Counted from the stretch's first letter, positions 8,612-18,022 are shown. The stretch is 64,000 nt of DNA from RDYZ01 sp964518905 (GCA_964518905.1 CAZFJL010000021.1:8725-72724); one strand, 5' to 3'. Program-made: numbers and translations. The notes: generated from the letters alone by a model not told the origin.

Positions 8612-9337
8612 TTGACCATTCTGGGGTGGGTCACAAGCCCCGGACTTTTAGTCCGCATCCGGTGTCTGTAACGTTCCAATCAATTCTGCCAGCACATCCG
8701 TCTGAATGATGCGAAGTTTCTGTCAGAATGCCACTAGCATGATGAACGGAGAGACATCGACCCTAAAACGCAACCGTTGGTTGCACGATTCATCACCGTC
8801 CAGTAATCGTATGAAAGCTCGCTATACATACCGAATTTACCCAAACCAGATGCAGCGAGCCAGCCTTGCTCAATTGTTTGGCTGTGTTCGAGTTGTGTAT
8901 AACGATGCCCTAGCGATGGTGAACTCTAGACCGGATGGTGAAAAATGGCCGAGCAATAATGATTTGCAAAAGCTGGTGATTACGCAGGCGAAACGGACAG
9001 CAGAACGGGAGTGGTTAGCTGAAGTCAGCAACATTCCCCTACAGCAGTCGGTTCAAGACTTAGGCGTAGCGTTTAAGAATTGGTTCGCGGCGCTCAAGGG
9101 CAAAGGTAAAGCTAAGTTCCCTCGGTTCAAAAAGCGAACAAACGAGCAGTCAGCGCGATTTACCCGAACAGGCAAGTCGGCGCTGGATTGGCGCACGACT
9201 CTAAATGGACGCGGAGGGCGCGTCAGACTAGCTTGCTAGCTATGCCCGATGAAACGTCAAGCCAAAAAGTAGAGCAGCAGCTTGGTCTGTTTGCCTAGCT
9301 TTAGAATCCTCGGACTTGTAGTCCGAGGAGCATGTCA
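8612..9337 (+). mobile_element. IS200/IS605-type element with deleted tnpB, copy C
   Basis: The left end (GACCATTCTGGGGTGGGTCAC then hairpin CCCCGGACTTTTAGTCCG) and the right end (hairpin CCTCGGACTTGTAGTCCGAGG then GAGCATGTCAAG) match element B. The interior holds a tnpB whose middle is missing. No tnpA (Y1 transposase) is present. It lies between grpE and dnaK on the plus strand. The right end of such elements is also where the TnpB guide RNA is made in characterised systems; whether that applies here is inference. Confidence 0.8.
8811..9309 (+). pseudogene. tnpB (RNA-guided nuclease family), internally deleted
   Basis: From the ATG at 8811 the frame reads MKARYTYRIYPNQMQRASLA, LFGCVRVVYNDAL and AKFPRFKKR, the helix-turn-helix N terminus of IS605-type TnpB. 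After about residue 130 it jumps directly to the C-terminal tail (TLNGRGGRVRLAC) and stops at 9239. The family end (MPDETSSQKVEQQLGLFA, stop at 9307-9309) continues in another frame. The RuvC-like core and the zinc-ribbon CxxC motifs of a roughly 400-residue TnpB are absent, so the product cannot be an active nuclease. An open extension to 8706 exists but is unlike the family. Confidence 0.8.
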
Positions 9338-9520
9338 AGCTAAAATCAAGATCAAATACCGCCGCCGAGGGACACTCGGAGGCTTAAAACGTGCGTGGAA
9401 GCAAGCGTCCGCCTGGTTCGCCAGCGGTCGCCGATGAAGCGCAAACCCATCGAATCAAGTCGGGCAACCGGTCGGCTTGTTAGGGAATCCCCGCGCCGTT
9501 AGGCCGGGGAAGATGTCAAA
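9338..9520 (+). mobile_element. Right-end remnant of a second TnpB element family, copy D
   Basis: In one frame (about 9372-9481) this reads as a TnpB C-terminal tail: AEGHSEA, stop, then NVRGSKRPPGSPAVADEAQT and a terminal TAG. The hairpin CCCCGCGCCGTTAGGCCGGGG and the end GAAGATGTCAAAA follow. That end resembles the right end of the 16784-17603 element rather than those of copies A to C, so a different family is involved. It abuts copy C directly, and dnaK starts 42 bp after it. Confidence 0.55.
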
Positions 9521-9561
9521 ATGTTCTCTTCAGTCTCACCCCCCAGGCAGTATTCAAGCTC

Positions 9562-11841
9562 ATGGGCAAAGTCATCGGAATCGACCTTGGCACGACAAAT
9601 AGCTGCGTAGCAGTGCTCGAAGGTGGTAAGCCCGTCGTGATTGCCAACTCAGAAGGTGGGCGAACCACTCCGAGTATGGTCGGCTTCGGCAAGAATGGCG
9701 ATCGGCTCGTCGGTCAACTTGCCAAGCGTCAGGCCGTCACCAATGCTGAGAACACCGTTTTCAGCATCAAGCGTTTTATTGGACGGCGTTGGGATGAAAC
9801 CGAATCCGAGCGATCGCACGTTCCCTATGTCTGCATCCTCGGGCGCGACGATACGGTCGATGTGGAGATTCGCGGCGTTCGCCATACGCCGCAGGAAATC
9901 TCGGCGATGATTTTGCAGAAGCTCAAGCAAGATGCAGAAGCATATCTGAGCGAGCCAGTCACCCAAGCGGTGATTACGGTTCCGGCCTACTTCACCGATG
10001 GTCAACGGCAGGCCACCAAAGATGCGGGCACGATCGCGGGGCTAGAAGTCTTGCGTATCATCAACGAGCCCACCTCAGCGGCGTTGGCCTACGGCCTTGA
10101 CAAGCAAGACACCGAGCAAACCGTCCTAGTCTTTGACCTCGGCGGCGGCACATTCGACGTCTCGGTGATGCAACTCGGCGACGGTATCTTTGAAGTCAAG
10201 TCTACGGCAGGCAACAATCACCTCGGCGGTGATGATTTTGATAATGCTGTCCTAAGCTGGCTAGTGGCGGAATTTGCGAGCCAGACCAATATTGATCTGT
10301 CTGGCGACAAGATGGCTTTGCAGCGGATTCGCGAAGCCGCAGAAAAGGCCAAGATTGAACTATCGGGCGCTCAATCCACGTCGATTAATTTGCCGTTTAT
10401 TACGGCGGACGAAACGGGACCGAAACATTTAGAACTGGACTTTACGCGGTCTCAATTCGAGGAACTAACGCAGTCCTTGGTGGATAGCACGATCGGGCCG
10501 GTGGAGAGCGCGTTACAGGATTCGGGACTGATGCCCGAAGAGATCGATCGGATTATTTTGGTCGGCGGTTCAACCCGAATTCCGGCAGTTCAGGCGGCAA
10601 TCTCTAACTATTTTGGTGGTCGAACCCTCGATCGATCGGTCAACCCCGATGAAGCCGTCGCCACGGGAGCCACGATCCAGGCCGGTGTGCTGGGCGGCGA
10701 AGTTCAAGATGTTCTGCTCCTCGACGTGACCCCCCTCTCGCTCGGAATCGAAACGCTTGGCGAGGTCTTCACGAAAGTTATCGAGCGCAACACGACGATT
10801 CCGACCAGCAAATCGCAGATGTTTTCGACCGCAACGGACGGTCAAACATCCGTCGAAGTCCATGTGCTCCAGGGCGAACGGGCTTTGGCGAGCGATAACA
10901 AGAGTCTTGGCAGCTTCACGCTGATGGGCATTCCGCCCGCACCGCGTGGCATCCCACAGATCGAAGTGTCATTTGAAATCGACGCGAACGGCATTTTGAA
11001 CGTGTCGGCACGGGATAAAGGCACAGGTCGCGCCCAGAGTATTCAAATCTCTAATACGGGGGGCTTAAGTTCCAGCGAAATTGAGCAAATGCGTCAGGAG
11101 GCGGAAGCTAACGCCGATCGCGATACTCGTCAGCGTGCCCTGATTGAGCTGCGCAACCAGGCCGAAGCGCTGTTTTATAACTACGAAGACACCCTCAAGC
11201 ACAATGCGGACATAGTGCGCGAGGAAATGAAAGTCGATGTGGAGGAAAAAGGTCAGATTTTGCGCGAAGTCATGGTCGGTGAAGATCTAGACGTCGCGCG
11301 GGCCGCACTCGACAAATATCAACAGGCGCTCTTTGCGATCGGCTCAGAAATCTACCAAGGCAAAAATCCGCCCAGCTTGGGAAGCACGATGCCGCAGACC
11401 GGCGCTCCCAAGGTCTCGACAACGGCTGAAGCTTCGACCTCAGAAGCGTTACCCGAGGAAGAGCCCCCAGCCCAGCTCGATGATCTATTCGGGCCGCAGC
11501 GTGCAGCCGAAGAGTCGGCCAAGGCAGCGGGTTCGGTCTTTGAGGAAGACGACGAGTTGGCGGAGCTGCTCTCGGATCTCGAAAATTTAGCAAAATCCAA
11601 AACCCAAAAGGCGAAAGCGTCACCCGCTCCCAGTGCCGCCCCCACACCAGCACCACCTCCAGCAGCCACGCCGTCCGCTGCTACCCCTGCCAATCCGATG
11701 ACGTCTTCGCCTGCGGCGACTCCCGCTTCGGCTCCTGAACCTCCCGCGCCAGACAATCCATTTGAAACAGCCGCCAGCGAGGAGACTCGCCGTCCCGCCA
11801 GTGGTGGTGATGATGCCGATACGAGTAACCCGTTCATGTAG
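9562..11841 (+). CDS. dnaK: Hsp70 chaperone DnaK (DnaK1-like)
   Basis: The product is 759 residues. The ATPase domain starts at once (IGIDLGTTNS) and contains VFDLGGGTFDVS and ILVGGSTRIPAVQ. The substrate-binding domain (from about residue 385, DVLLLDVTPLSLGIET) and lid follow. After about residue 600 comes an unusual tail of some 150 residues rich in Pro, Ala, Ser and acidic residues, ending SNPFM instead of the EEVD-type end. Cyanobacteria have several DnaKs. The KRFIGRRWDET pattern and the grpE neighbour suggest the DnaK1 type, but the paralogue is inferred. The gene's link to grpE is broken by the IS debris, so it may rely on read-through or on a promoter within that debris. Confidence 0.93.
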   Translation: MGKVIGIDLGTTNSCVAVLEGGKPVVIANSEGGRTTPSMVGFGKNGDRLVGQLAKRQAVTNAENTVFSIKRFIGRRWDETESERSHVPYVCILGRDDTVDVEIRGVRHTPQEISAMILQKLKQDAEAYLSEPVTQAVITVPAYFTDGQRQATKDAGTIAGLEVLRIINEPTSAALAYGLDKQDTEQTVLVFDLGGGTFDVSVMQLGDGIFEVKSTAGNNHLGGDDFDNAVLSWLVAEFASQTNIDLSGDKMALQRIREAAEKAKIELSGAQSTSINLPFITADETGPKHLELDFTRSQFEELTQSLVDSTIGPVESALQDSGLMPEEIDRIILVGGSTRIPAVQAAISNYFGGRTLDRSVNPDEAVATGATIQAGVLGGEVQDVLLLDVTPLSLGIETLGEVFTKVIERNTTIPTSKSQMFSTATDGQTSVEVHVLQGERALASDNKSLGSFTLMGIPPAPRGIPQIEVSFEIDANGILNVSARDKGTGRAQSIQISNTGGLSSSEIEQMRQEAEANADRDTRQRALIELRNQAEALFYNYEDTLKHNADIVREEMKVDVEEKGQILREVMVGEDLDVARAALDKYQQALFAIGSEIYQGKNPPSLGSTMPQTGAPKVSTTAEASTSEALPEEEPPAQLDDLFGPQRAAEESAKAAGSVFEEDDELAELLSDLENLAKSKTQKAKASPAPSAAPTPAPPPAATPSAATPANPMTSSPAATPASAPEPPAPDNPFETAASEETRRPASGGDDADTSNPFM

Positions 11842-11847
11842 CTGGCT

Positions 11848-11876
11848 CCGAGGTTCGACTCAAAGGCCGACCTCGG
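11848..11876 (+). terminator. Possible hairpin after dnaK
   Basis: CCGAGGT pairs with ACCTCGG across a 15-nt loop, 7 bp after the dnaK stop. There is no T-run, so intrinsic termination is weakly supported. Confidence 0.35.
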
Positions 11877-11902
11877 TAGATTAAGCCATCATGCGTGAGT
11901 GC

Positions 11903-12775
11903 TTAGGCTTGAGGAATTTCGGGAAAGCGTTCGCGCGTGTGACTTTCTGCGGTGGATTTCAGCGTAACGGGCGTGCCTTTGCGCCCGATGAAAGTTGATC
12001 GATCAATCTGGCCTCGATGACGTAACTGCTCAAATTTCATCACGAGGGGTTGGTGGCATTCATAGACAGAGCTAAAGCCAACATTAGCCATGAGCTCGAA
12101 CAGTGATGCCCGTGTAAGCCACGCGCTTTTTTCATTGCCGATCGATCCCCAGGCCGTGTGATCCTCGCCGTAGTCGCGTCCCCAATAGGTGCGGCCCTCA
12201 TAGTCGTACGATCGCTCTGGGGTGAAGCTGACGTGCGTATCCACGATCGCCATCTGTCGCGTGACGCGATGGATATCGGCCATAAATTTAAAGATATCCG
12301 GCGCGTCGAGATGGTAGAAGATGCCGAGACACAGCACTACATCAAACGTGCCATAGGTCTCAGGGTCAAGGTTACGCACGTCGTCGCAGAAAAATTCAAT
12401 ATTCTCTAACCCCCAAGCCTCGGCGGTAAACCGTGCTTTAGCCAGATTACTTTCGCGACCTTCGATACCGACGACCTGTGCGCCCTGCATGGCCAATTCC
12501 AGACCGTAGAGTCCTTCGAGACAGGCCAGATCGAGAATGCGTAGGCTCGAAAAATCGCTGCCGCATAGGTCGGAAATAGCCTGAAGAAAACGTTGCAGCT
12601 TGGCCTCAACGTTCGATTTTTCCTGGGTTTGGCTGCCGTCGGGCAGGGTGATCACTTTCGGCAGTTCGGGGCCAATCGTGTAGGACCCATCCGGCAAACG
12701 TAGATTGTGGTTCGTCCACTCGCCATAGCGATCGATGATGTGTTGTCGTTCTTGGGCGAGTTCGCTGAGATTCAT
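11903..12775 (-). CDS. Class I SAM-dependent methyltransferase
   Basis: The product is 290 residues from the ATG at 12775; a TTG 7 codons upstream is less likely. The Rossmann motif I is ILDLACLEGLYGLELA. A motif II-like acidic strand end (VVGIEGRE) follows, then motif IV (FDVVLCLGIFYHLD). This layout resembles the CmoB/Methyltransf_11 group. The substrate is unknown. The C-terminal part (YWGRDYGEDHTAWGS, SAWLTRASLFELM) is shared with uncharacterised methyltransferases that act on small molecules or glycans; that reading is inference. It converges with dnaK and appears to be monocistronic. Confidence 0.8.
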   Translation of the reverse strand: MNLSELAQERQHIIDRYGEWTNHNLRLPDGSYTIGPELPKVITLPDGSQTQEKSNVEAKLQRFLQAISDLCGSDFSSLRILDLACLEGLYGLELAMQGAQVVGIEGRESNLAKARFTAEAWGLENIEFFCDDVRNLDPETYGTFDVVLCLGIFYHLDAPDIFKFMADIHRVTRQMAIVDTHVSFTPERSYDYEGRTYWGRDYGEDHTAWGSIGNEKSAWLTRASLFELMANVGFSSVYECHQPLVMKFEQLRHRGQIDRSTFIGRKGTPVTLKSTAESHTRERFPEIPQA

Positions 12776-13035
12776 AGATTCGGAGAGGGGGCGCAATAAT
12801 CGGGGGATCAGCCCCTAGGAAAAGCATTCGATCGGGACTCAATGACGAATCGATTATCACCGCTGGCGGCACGTTTATAGCAGAAGCCGATTAAATTAGG
12901 ACACTCTCGTCTAAGTTGAAAACCGCACTTCGACTCCGCTCAGTGCTCTCAGCTTTTTTTGATACGTCCTAAGCAAATCGTTTTTTGCTATAGCTCATTT
13001 CATCTGAATTACAGCGAGTGATCACTCCGGCAGTG

Positions 13036-15771
13036 CTAACTAGAGTTCGTCGCATCTGGAACATCACACATCCAGATATTTCGCCCAGCATTTTTGGCGC
13101 GATAGAGTGCCTGATCGGCGGACTCAATCAAGGTCTGATAGGTCTGATCATCTTTGGGAACTTGGCAGGCAACACCCAGGCTGATCGTGACGCAGCGACG
13201 CTGATTGTCTACCGTTGAGTGAAAAATATTCAGATCCTGCACCGCTTGGCGAAGCGATTCGGCCACAAAAATCGCACCCATGATTGTTGTTTCCGGCAAA
13301 ATGACCACAAATTCCTCGCCGCCATACCGTGCCAAAAGATCGATTGATCGACTGACCTGTTTTGCCGCCGTTCGTGCAATTTGAATCAAACAACTGTCAC
13401 CTGCTGGGTGGCCATGAGTATCGTTGTAAGCCTTGAAGTGATCGACATCAAACAAAATTAATGAGATCGGGGCTTGTGTGCAAAGTAGGCGATTCCATGC
13501 CTGCTTGAGAGTCAGATCAAAACGGCGACGATTGGCAATTTGAGTTAGGCCATCAATTTCGCTCAATTCTTTAAGACGTGCATTAGCCTTTGCGAGTTTG
13601 GCATTGATTTGGGTCAGGTGCTGGGATTGATGATTGACCTGATCTAGGAGCTCGGCATGTTGAATCGCGATCGCCAGTTGCTCCGCAACTTCTTGCAGTA
13701 AATCAAGTTCATCAGACTGCCACTGACGCTGAGTTGTGCAGGCATGGACAACCAGTAGACCCCAGACTTGGGTCGAAGTCTGGGATGATCGATTCGTTGA
13801 TTCTTGGGCGATCGTGGCAACCATTTTTGAGCGGGCACCCGTATCACTAACACCTTGAAACAAACACGTCCGCCAATCCTGTTCATTCATATCGGCAACG
13901 ATCCAAGCCCGATCCGAGTGTAGAAAAAAATCAAAACAGTCTGCGATGAGTGGGGGTTGTCTTTGTCGCATCCTAAGGGTAATGGGATAATTGGAGTGGG
14001 TTGATTCCCAAACAATTTCGGTTTGCAAAGACTCGTTAAAGCGATAGATCATGACGCGATCAGCCTGAAGATTTTGCTGTACCTCCGTCACAGTACTTGC
14101 AAAAATGCAGTCCAAATCAAGGCTTTGACGAATATTTTGAGAAATGCGACGAAGGGTATATTCCCGTTCGGCTTGATAGATCAAAGATGACTGCGCCCGC
14201 TTAATGGTTGTGATCTCGCGCGAGACGATCAAAATCGACGTTACTTCACCGCTATTATTAATTTCTGGAATCACCCGTGATAGAAAAATCTGAACACACC
14301 CCATCCAGGTCTCTTCTGTTTCTATAATCTGCTCACATTGAGTAAAAATCGCAAGATCACAGACCGTTTTCCACTGCTGAACCAGCTTTTTAGACATACC
14401 TAATTCACAATTAGTTTTACCTAAAAAATCGCAAAGTGGAATCCCGCGCCACTCTTCAAGAGTGGGATTGACATATAGAAAATGTCCTTCGCAATCAAGT
14501 CGCATAATTCCATCAGGCGATCGCTCGATCGCGGCCTGAAAAATTTCGGCCTGTTGCCGCAAATCCAGCACTTCAGATTGCTGAGAGGTCGAGGGGGTTT
14601 CACGATCAAAAAGAATAAGGTAATAGCCTCGAATCCCCCTGTCTGACGGATTTGAAGCAATGCACGTACTGGATTGTTGACAACTTAGCAATGAGTCGTT
14701 TGAGGTGGATCGAAAATCTCCGATCGATCGCCCGGAAGCAGAATCAAAATCAACGCTCACCCCCACCCAGGCAGGTTGAGGCTTTTCACCATCTCGATTG
14801 ATCGTGATCGCTCGCAGATTCGCTGGCGTAATCAAAGGAGAATTCCATTCATCCTCCGAGACATCAGCTACAAAAGATAGAGGAATTGCGTCTACTTCAC
14901 ATTTTTCTCTCGGTGCATTAATCTTTCTCCTCTTCTCCCGAATTAGATCAAGATTGATAACGTTGCTCATCGTTGATGTTTCACTTACATCGCACGTCAA
15001 TATTGTTGTTAGTATTGCCGCAGCCGCTTTTCCCCAGACCTCCGATACCAATCGTCCATAAACGTTTTCTAAAGAGCAATTCCAGCGTTTTTTATAGGCA
15101 GAATTTACGGCTTTAAATCGGAACTGAGGATCAAGATAAACAAGGCAAAAGGGCAGTGTTTCAAGTAAATTCGATGTATCTGCGGCAACTTGAGTCAGCG
15201 GCGATCGCAGGTGCTCAGGCCGCGATACATCTAGAGCCTGTTTGGAACGAAGAGGGGAAGCTGGAGAAGTATTAGAGAAAGAATGAAGGTCGCTATCTTG
15301 GTCAAAGGATATATCTCGCGACCCGGTTTTCTGATTAGATAAATGATGGGGTAATTGTTCCGGCGGGGTCGTAAGAAAAGTGTCGCGTGATGGGGAATCG
15401 ACTTGGAATGGGGCTACGTGTTTCCGAGTGTCATCAATGCTAGGAAAGCACTCTTGTAAGATGAGCCAATGACGATTCGGAGCTATATCTGGTACAACTT
15501 TCCAACTAATAATTCGATGATGTTCACTTTCATCTAATGCCTGCCATCGCCCCGACTGATTGATATCAGGACAGATTTGATTCCAATCACAATGAACACC
15601 GATCCACCCCTCAAATAGAGTCCTATACTCTAGTACTTCGACTGGCTGACCTAGGAACTGACATGCTGCGCGATTCACCGCATAGCAGCGCCATGCATCA
15701 TCGACAATCACGATCGGCTCGCGAGATGCAGCCAGGAGTTGCAACAACAAATCGGGGAGGGCATCAGGCAT
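13036..15771 (-). CDS. PAS/GAF sensor diguanylate cyclase
   Basis: The product is 911 residues. An N-terminal PAS domain (near residues 8-110) is followed by a low-complexity linker, a second PAS (near 195-300; LPFCLVYLDPQFRFKAVNSA), a third PAS (near 415-525; SPDGIMRLDCEGHFLYVNPT), a GAF domain (near 545-715) and a C-terminal GGDEF domain. The active-site loop is RYGGEEF. The upstream RSID, five residues before it, fits the RxxD product-inhibition site, so an active, feedback-controlled c-di-GMP synthase is expected. The GAF lacks the Cys-His chromophore motif of cyanobacteriochromes or phytochromes. No membrane segment is obvious, so the protein is probably cytoplasmic. It is a single gene; the signal sensed is unknown. 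Confidence 0.9.
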   Translation of the reverse strand: MPDALPDLLLQLLAASREPIVIVDDAWRCYAVNRAACQFLGQPVEVLEYRTLFEGWIGVHCDWNQICPDINQSGRWQALDESEHHRIISWKVVPDIAPNRHWLILQECFPSIDDTRKHVAPFQVDSPSRDTFLTTPPEQLPHHLSNQKTGSRDISFDQDSDLHSFSNTSPASPLRSKQALDVSRPEHLRSPLTQVAADTSNLLETLPFCLVYLDPQFRFKAVNSAYKKRWNCSLENVYGRLVSEVWGKAAAAILTTILTCDVSETSTMSNVINLDLIREKRRKINAPREKCEVDAIPLSFVADVSEDEWNSPLITPANLRAITINRDGEKPQPAWVGVSVDFDSASGRSIGDFRSTSNDSLLSCQQSSTCIASNPSDRGIRGYYLILFDRETPSTSQQSEVLDLRQQAEIFQAAIERSPDGIMRLDCEGHFLYVNPTLEEWRGIPLCDFLGKTNCELGMSKKLVQQWKTVCDLAIFTQCEQIIETEETWMGCVQIFLSRVIPEINNSGEVTSILIVSREITTIKRAQSSLIYQAEREYTLRRISQNIRQSLDLDCIFASTVTEVQQNLQADRVMIYRFNESLQTEIVWESTHSNYPITLRMRQRQPPLIADCFDFFLHSDRAWIVADMNEQDWRTCLFQGVSDTGARSKMVATIAQESTNRSSQTSTQVWGLLVVHACTTQRQWQSDELDLLQEVAEQLAIAIQHAELLDQVNHQSQHLTQINAKLAKANARLKELSEIDGLTQIANRRRFDLTLKQAWNRLLCTQAPISLILFDVDHFKAYNDTHGHPAGDSCLIQIARTAAKQVSRSIDLLARYGGEEFVVILPETTIMGAIFVAESLRQAVQDLNIFHSTVDNQRRCVTISLGVACQVPKDDQTYQTLIESADQALYRAKNAGRNIWMCDVPDATNSS

Positions 15772-15924
15772 AAGCAGTCTTCACTCGATCGCAGGGCAGA
15801 AAGCTTTGCTTCTAGAGCAGTTTTGGATGTTACGCGATATTACTTGATTGGTTTTTAGCCAGGTTTTTAGGGTTCTAAGCTGTCACTCATCGTTCCCAAA
15901 ACTGCTGTAGAGTCTTTATCGTCT

Positions 15925-15956
15925 ATCCCCTCCTGATTTTATCTTGGGGAGGGGAT
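15925..15956 (+). terminator. Hairpin between rpiA and the diguanylate cyclase gene
   Basis: ATCCCCTCC pairs perfectly with GGAGGGGAT (9 bp, 14-nt loop) and is followed by TTTTC on the plus strand. Both flanking genes are on the minus strand. It may act as the rpiA terminator despite the weak T-run on that strand. Confidence 0.55.
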
Positions 15957-16019
15957 TTTCTCTGATTTTTGCCTTATCGCTCCATCACTAGCAACTGAAA
16001 TCGCTAGCATAGTTCGAAA

Positions 16020-16727
16020 TTACATTTCCCGAACGGAGGGCTGGCCGTCGATAATTTCGCCGATCAAGACGGTGTCTGCCACATTGATAAATAAGCCGTT
16101 TTCCAGAACGCCCGGAATATTGTTTAAGACTTTTTCCAGTTCGGCAGGATGATCAATCCCCGACTCAAATTTCACATCGACGACTAAGTTACCCTCATCC
16201 GTTACGACCGGCCCAGCTTTCTTGACGCCCATCCGCAACGTTGGCTGACCACCAAGCGCTTCGATCGCTCGCATCACGGGCGTGACCGCCATGGGGATGA
16301 CTTCCACCGGCAATAGAAATGTCGTTCCCAGTTTGTTGACCAGCTTCGAGCTATCGACCACGATGATAAATTCGTCGGCGAGGGAATCGACGATTTTTTC
16401 GCGCGTGTGGGCTGCGCCGCCGCCTTTGATGAGCTGCTTATCGGGATCGACTTCGTCCGCGCCGTCGATCGCCACGTCCATGTGGTCGATTTCGTCGAGG
16501 GTCGTCAGGGGAATGCCGTATTCTTTGGCCAATACGGTCGCCTGGAACGATGTCGGGACACCTTTGATGTCGGTCAGATCGCCCGAGGCGAGACGCTCAC
16601 CGATGTACTGAATCGCGTAGGCCGTGGTCGAGCCGGTTCCGAGGCCGACGATCGATCCGGATTTGACGCGATCGGCAGCCGCTTTGCCGACTTGCTGTTT
16701 CATAACGGTAACGGGATCAGCGCTCAT
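16020..16727 (-). CDS. rpiA: Ribose-5-phosphate isomerase A
   Basis: The product is 235 residues from the ATG at 16727 (MSADPVTVMKQQVGKAAAD). The frame is open further upstream, but that part runs into IS sequence and is not family-like. Key motifs are the phosphate loop GLGTGSTTAY, DGADEVDP, and the catalytic loop KGGGAAHTREKI, whose Glu is the general base in characterised RpiA. The enzyme interconverts ribose-5-phosphate and ribulose-5-phosphate and serves both the Calvin cycle and the oxidative pentose phosphate pathway. The transposon right end lies only 57 bp upstream, so the native promoter may have been displaced. Confidence 0.95.
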   Translation of the reverse strand: MSADPVTVMKQQVGKAAADRVKSGSIVGLGTGSTTAYAIQYIGERLASGDLTDIKGVPTSFQATVLAKEYGIPLTTLDEIDHMDVAIDGADEVDPDKQLIKGGGAAHTREKIVDSLADEFIIVVDSSKLVNKLGTTFLLPVEVIPMAVTPVMRAIEALGGQPTLRMGVKKAGPVVTDEGNLVVDVKFESGIDHPAELEKVLNNIPGVLENGLFINVADTVLIGEIIDGQPSVREM

Positions 16728-16783
16728 GGCAAATTTCCTGATTAGTGAATGGACGGAGTTGATTGAATTGGGAGAGTTCAGTT

Positions 16784-17603
16784 GACATCCTCCCCAGCCT
16801 AAAGGCGTGGGGATTCCCAGTCTGACCATTACCTGGCCTCCTGACGGGTAGACAAACAAGCCACTGCCCCCAGGGGTCTAACACGGCTTAACGTTTGCCC
16901 ATTCAGGTCGGCTTGTCCAGCCGCCAAAATATTTAGACTCGCATTGACATCTCGATCGTGTTCTGTCCCACAATTCAGACAGACCACAGACCGAATCGAG
17001 AGATCGAGCTTGCCCCAGCGCTCGCCACAACCTGAACATATTTGAGAGGTAGGTTCCCATCGACCGATGATTCTCACCTCTCGTTCATGAATCATGCTGG
17101 CCTTGGCTTCACACAGGGTTCTGAGCTGCCGCCACCCAGCCCGACTAATCGCCCTAGCTAGACAGCGATTTTTGACCATGCCGGAGACATTCAAATGATG
17201 GATTTAAACAAGTTGCGGTAGGCAACGTTTAAGTCTTGGAGAGCTTGCTGTAAAGGCACGGAGGATACGTCACTGAGCCATGACCTCTCCTCTGTTTTCT
17301 TTGCCTGGGTCAACTGTGCTGAGAGCAGGTTTACTCCTGGGTATTTTCCAGACTGTTTTGAGAAAGCTAACGCATCGTTAAAGACGACTCTCACGCAGCC
17401 GAATAGTCGAGCAAGGCTTTGCTGCTGTCCGGTGGTGGGATAGATCCTGTACTGATAGCGTGCTTTCATCGCTGTGTAGTCTGTGGCTCTGTCACATTAT
17501 ACTCGTCGGGTTGGCTCAATTTGTGGCTTCGGTGATGGTTTATCCCTTGGTGTCGGCTGATATTGAGCCTCCGGCAAAGCCGTCCTGGAAGGACGGGGTT
17601 TTA
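16784..17603 (-). mobile_element. Decayed TnpB-type transposon upstream of rpiA, copy E
   Basis: Read on the minus strand, the left end near 17580-17596 has the palindrome CCGTCCT/AGGACGG. The right end near 16784-16820 is a hairpin (GGGGATTCCC region, CCCCAGCC) ending in GAGGATGTCAAC. A deleted tnpB lies between. The right end is related to copy D but not to copies A to C. No tnpA is present. Confidence 0.75.
16829..17469 (-). pseudogene. tnpB with internal deletion and frameshift
   Basis: The N-terminal part (17469 down to 17191) encodes 92 residues starting MKARYQYRIYPTTGQQQSLA with LFGCVRVVFNDAL. The C-terminal part (17194 down to 16829) resumes in another frame with NVSGMVKNRCLARAISRAGW, the zinc ribbon (CSGCGERW then CLNCGTEHDRD) and the final catalytic-type motif DRDVNASLNIL. 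About 130 residues of the middle, including the first RuvC-like catalytic Asp region, are missing. The remaining parts are well preserved, which suggests a fairly recent deletion. It could supply at most a truncated DNA-binding protein. Confidence 0.85.
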
Positions 17604-18022
17604 AACCCATTTTTCTGATAAATTTCGATATAAATATCGTTCTGATATCGTCGATCACTCTACCGCGTCGAGGTCGTTGGATAGCGAGTCCGCATGATTT
17701 TCCAAGCTTGAGAAAGCGTTTAGGACGGATGAAAGGCAAGACCATCAAAATTGTGTAGCCTGATTGCCTCGACGATTTTCTGAGAGATCGGTTCGGCTTT
17801 AACGATGGGCGATCGCGGCAAGGCGATGAAAAAAAGAGGTTAAAATTCGACTGCATACGAACGACGATCGAGCCGATACAAATTCGCTCGTTGGCAAGCG
17901 TGATTCAATCACGATCGCTGGGGCAAAATGTAGACGTTCTGAATCCTTGATTGAATGGATTGCGTATGATTGCATATCGATCCGATCAACATCAAAGATG
18001 AGTCGGGAAACATGCAGATGTG
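17604..18022. other. Gap between tnpB remnant and YaaW-like gene
   Basis: About 420 bp without a supportable gene. A minus-strand frame through 17497-17856 is basic and Pro-rich with no family features, and it crosses the transposon end, so it is not called. Several GATC-rich HIP1-like sites occur. Confidence 0.5.

Noticed and set aside
7500..9561. CIRCE operator near grpE or dnaK
   Set aside because: No TTAGCACTC-N9-GAGTGCTAA or close variant was found in the upstream regions.
17497..17856. 119-codon minus-strand frame between tnpB and the YaaW-like gene
   Set aside because: It is basic, Pro-rich and crosses a transposon end, with no recognised motif. Not supported.
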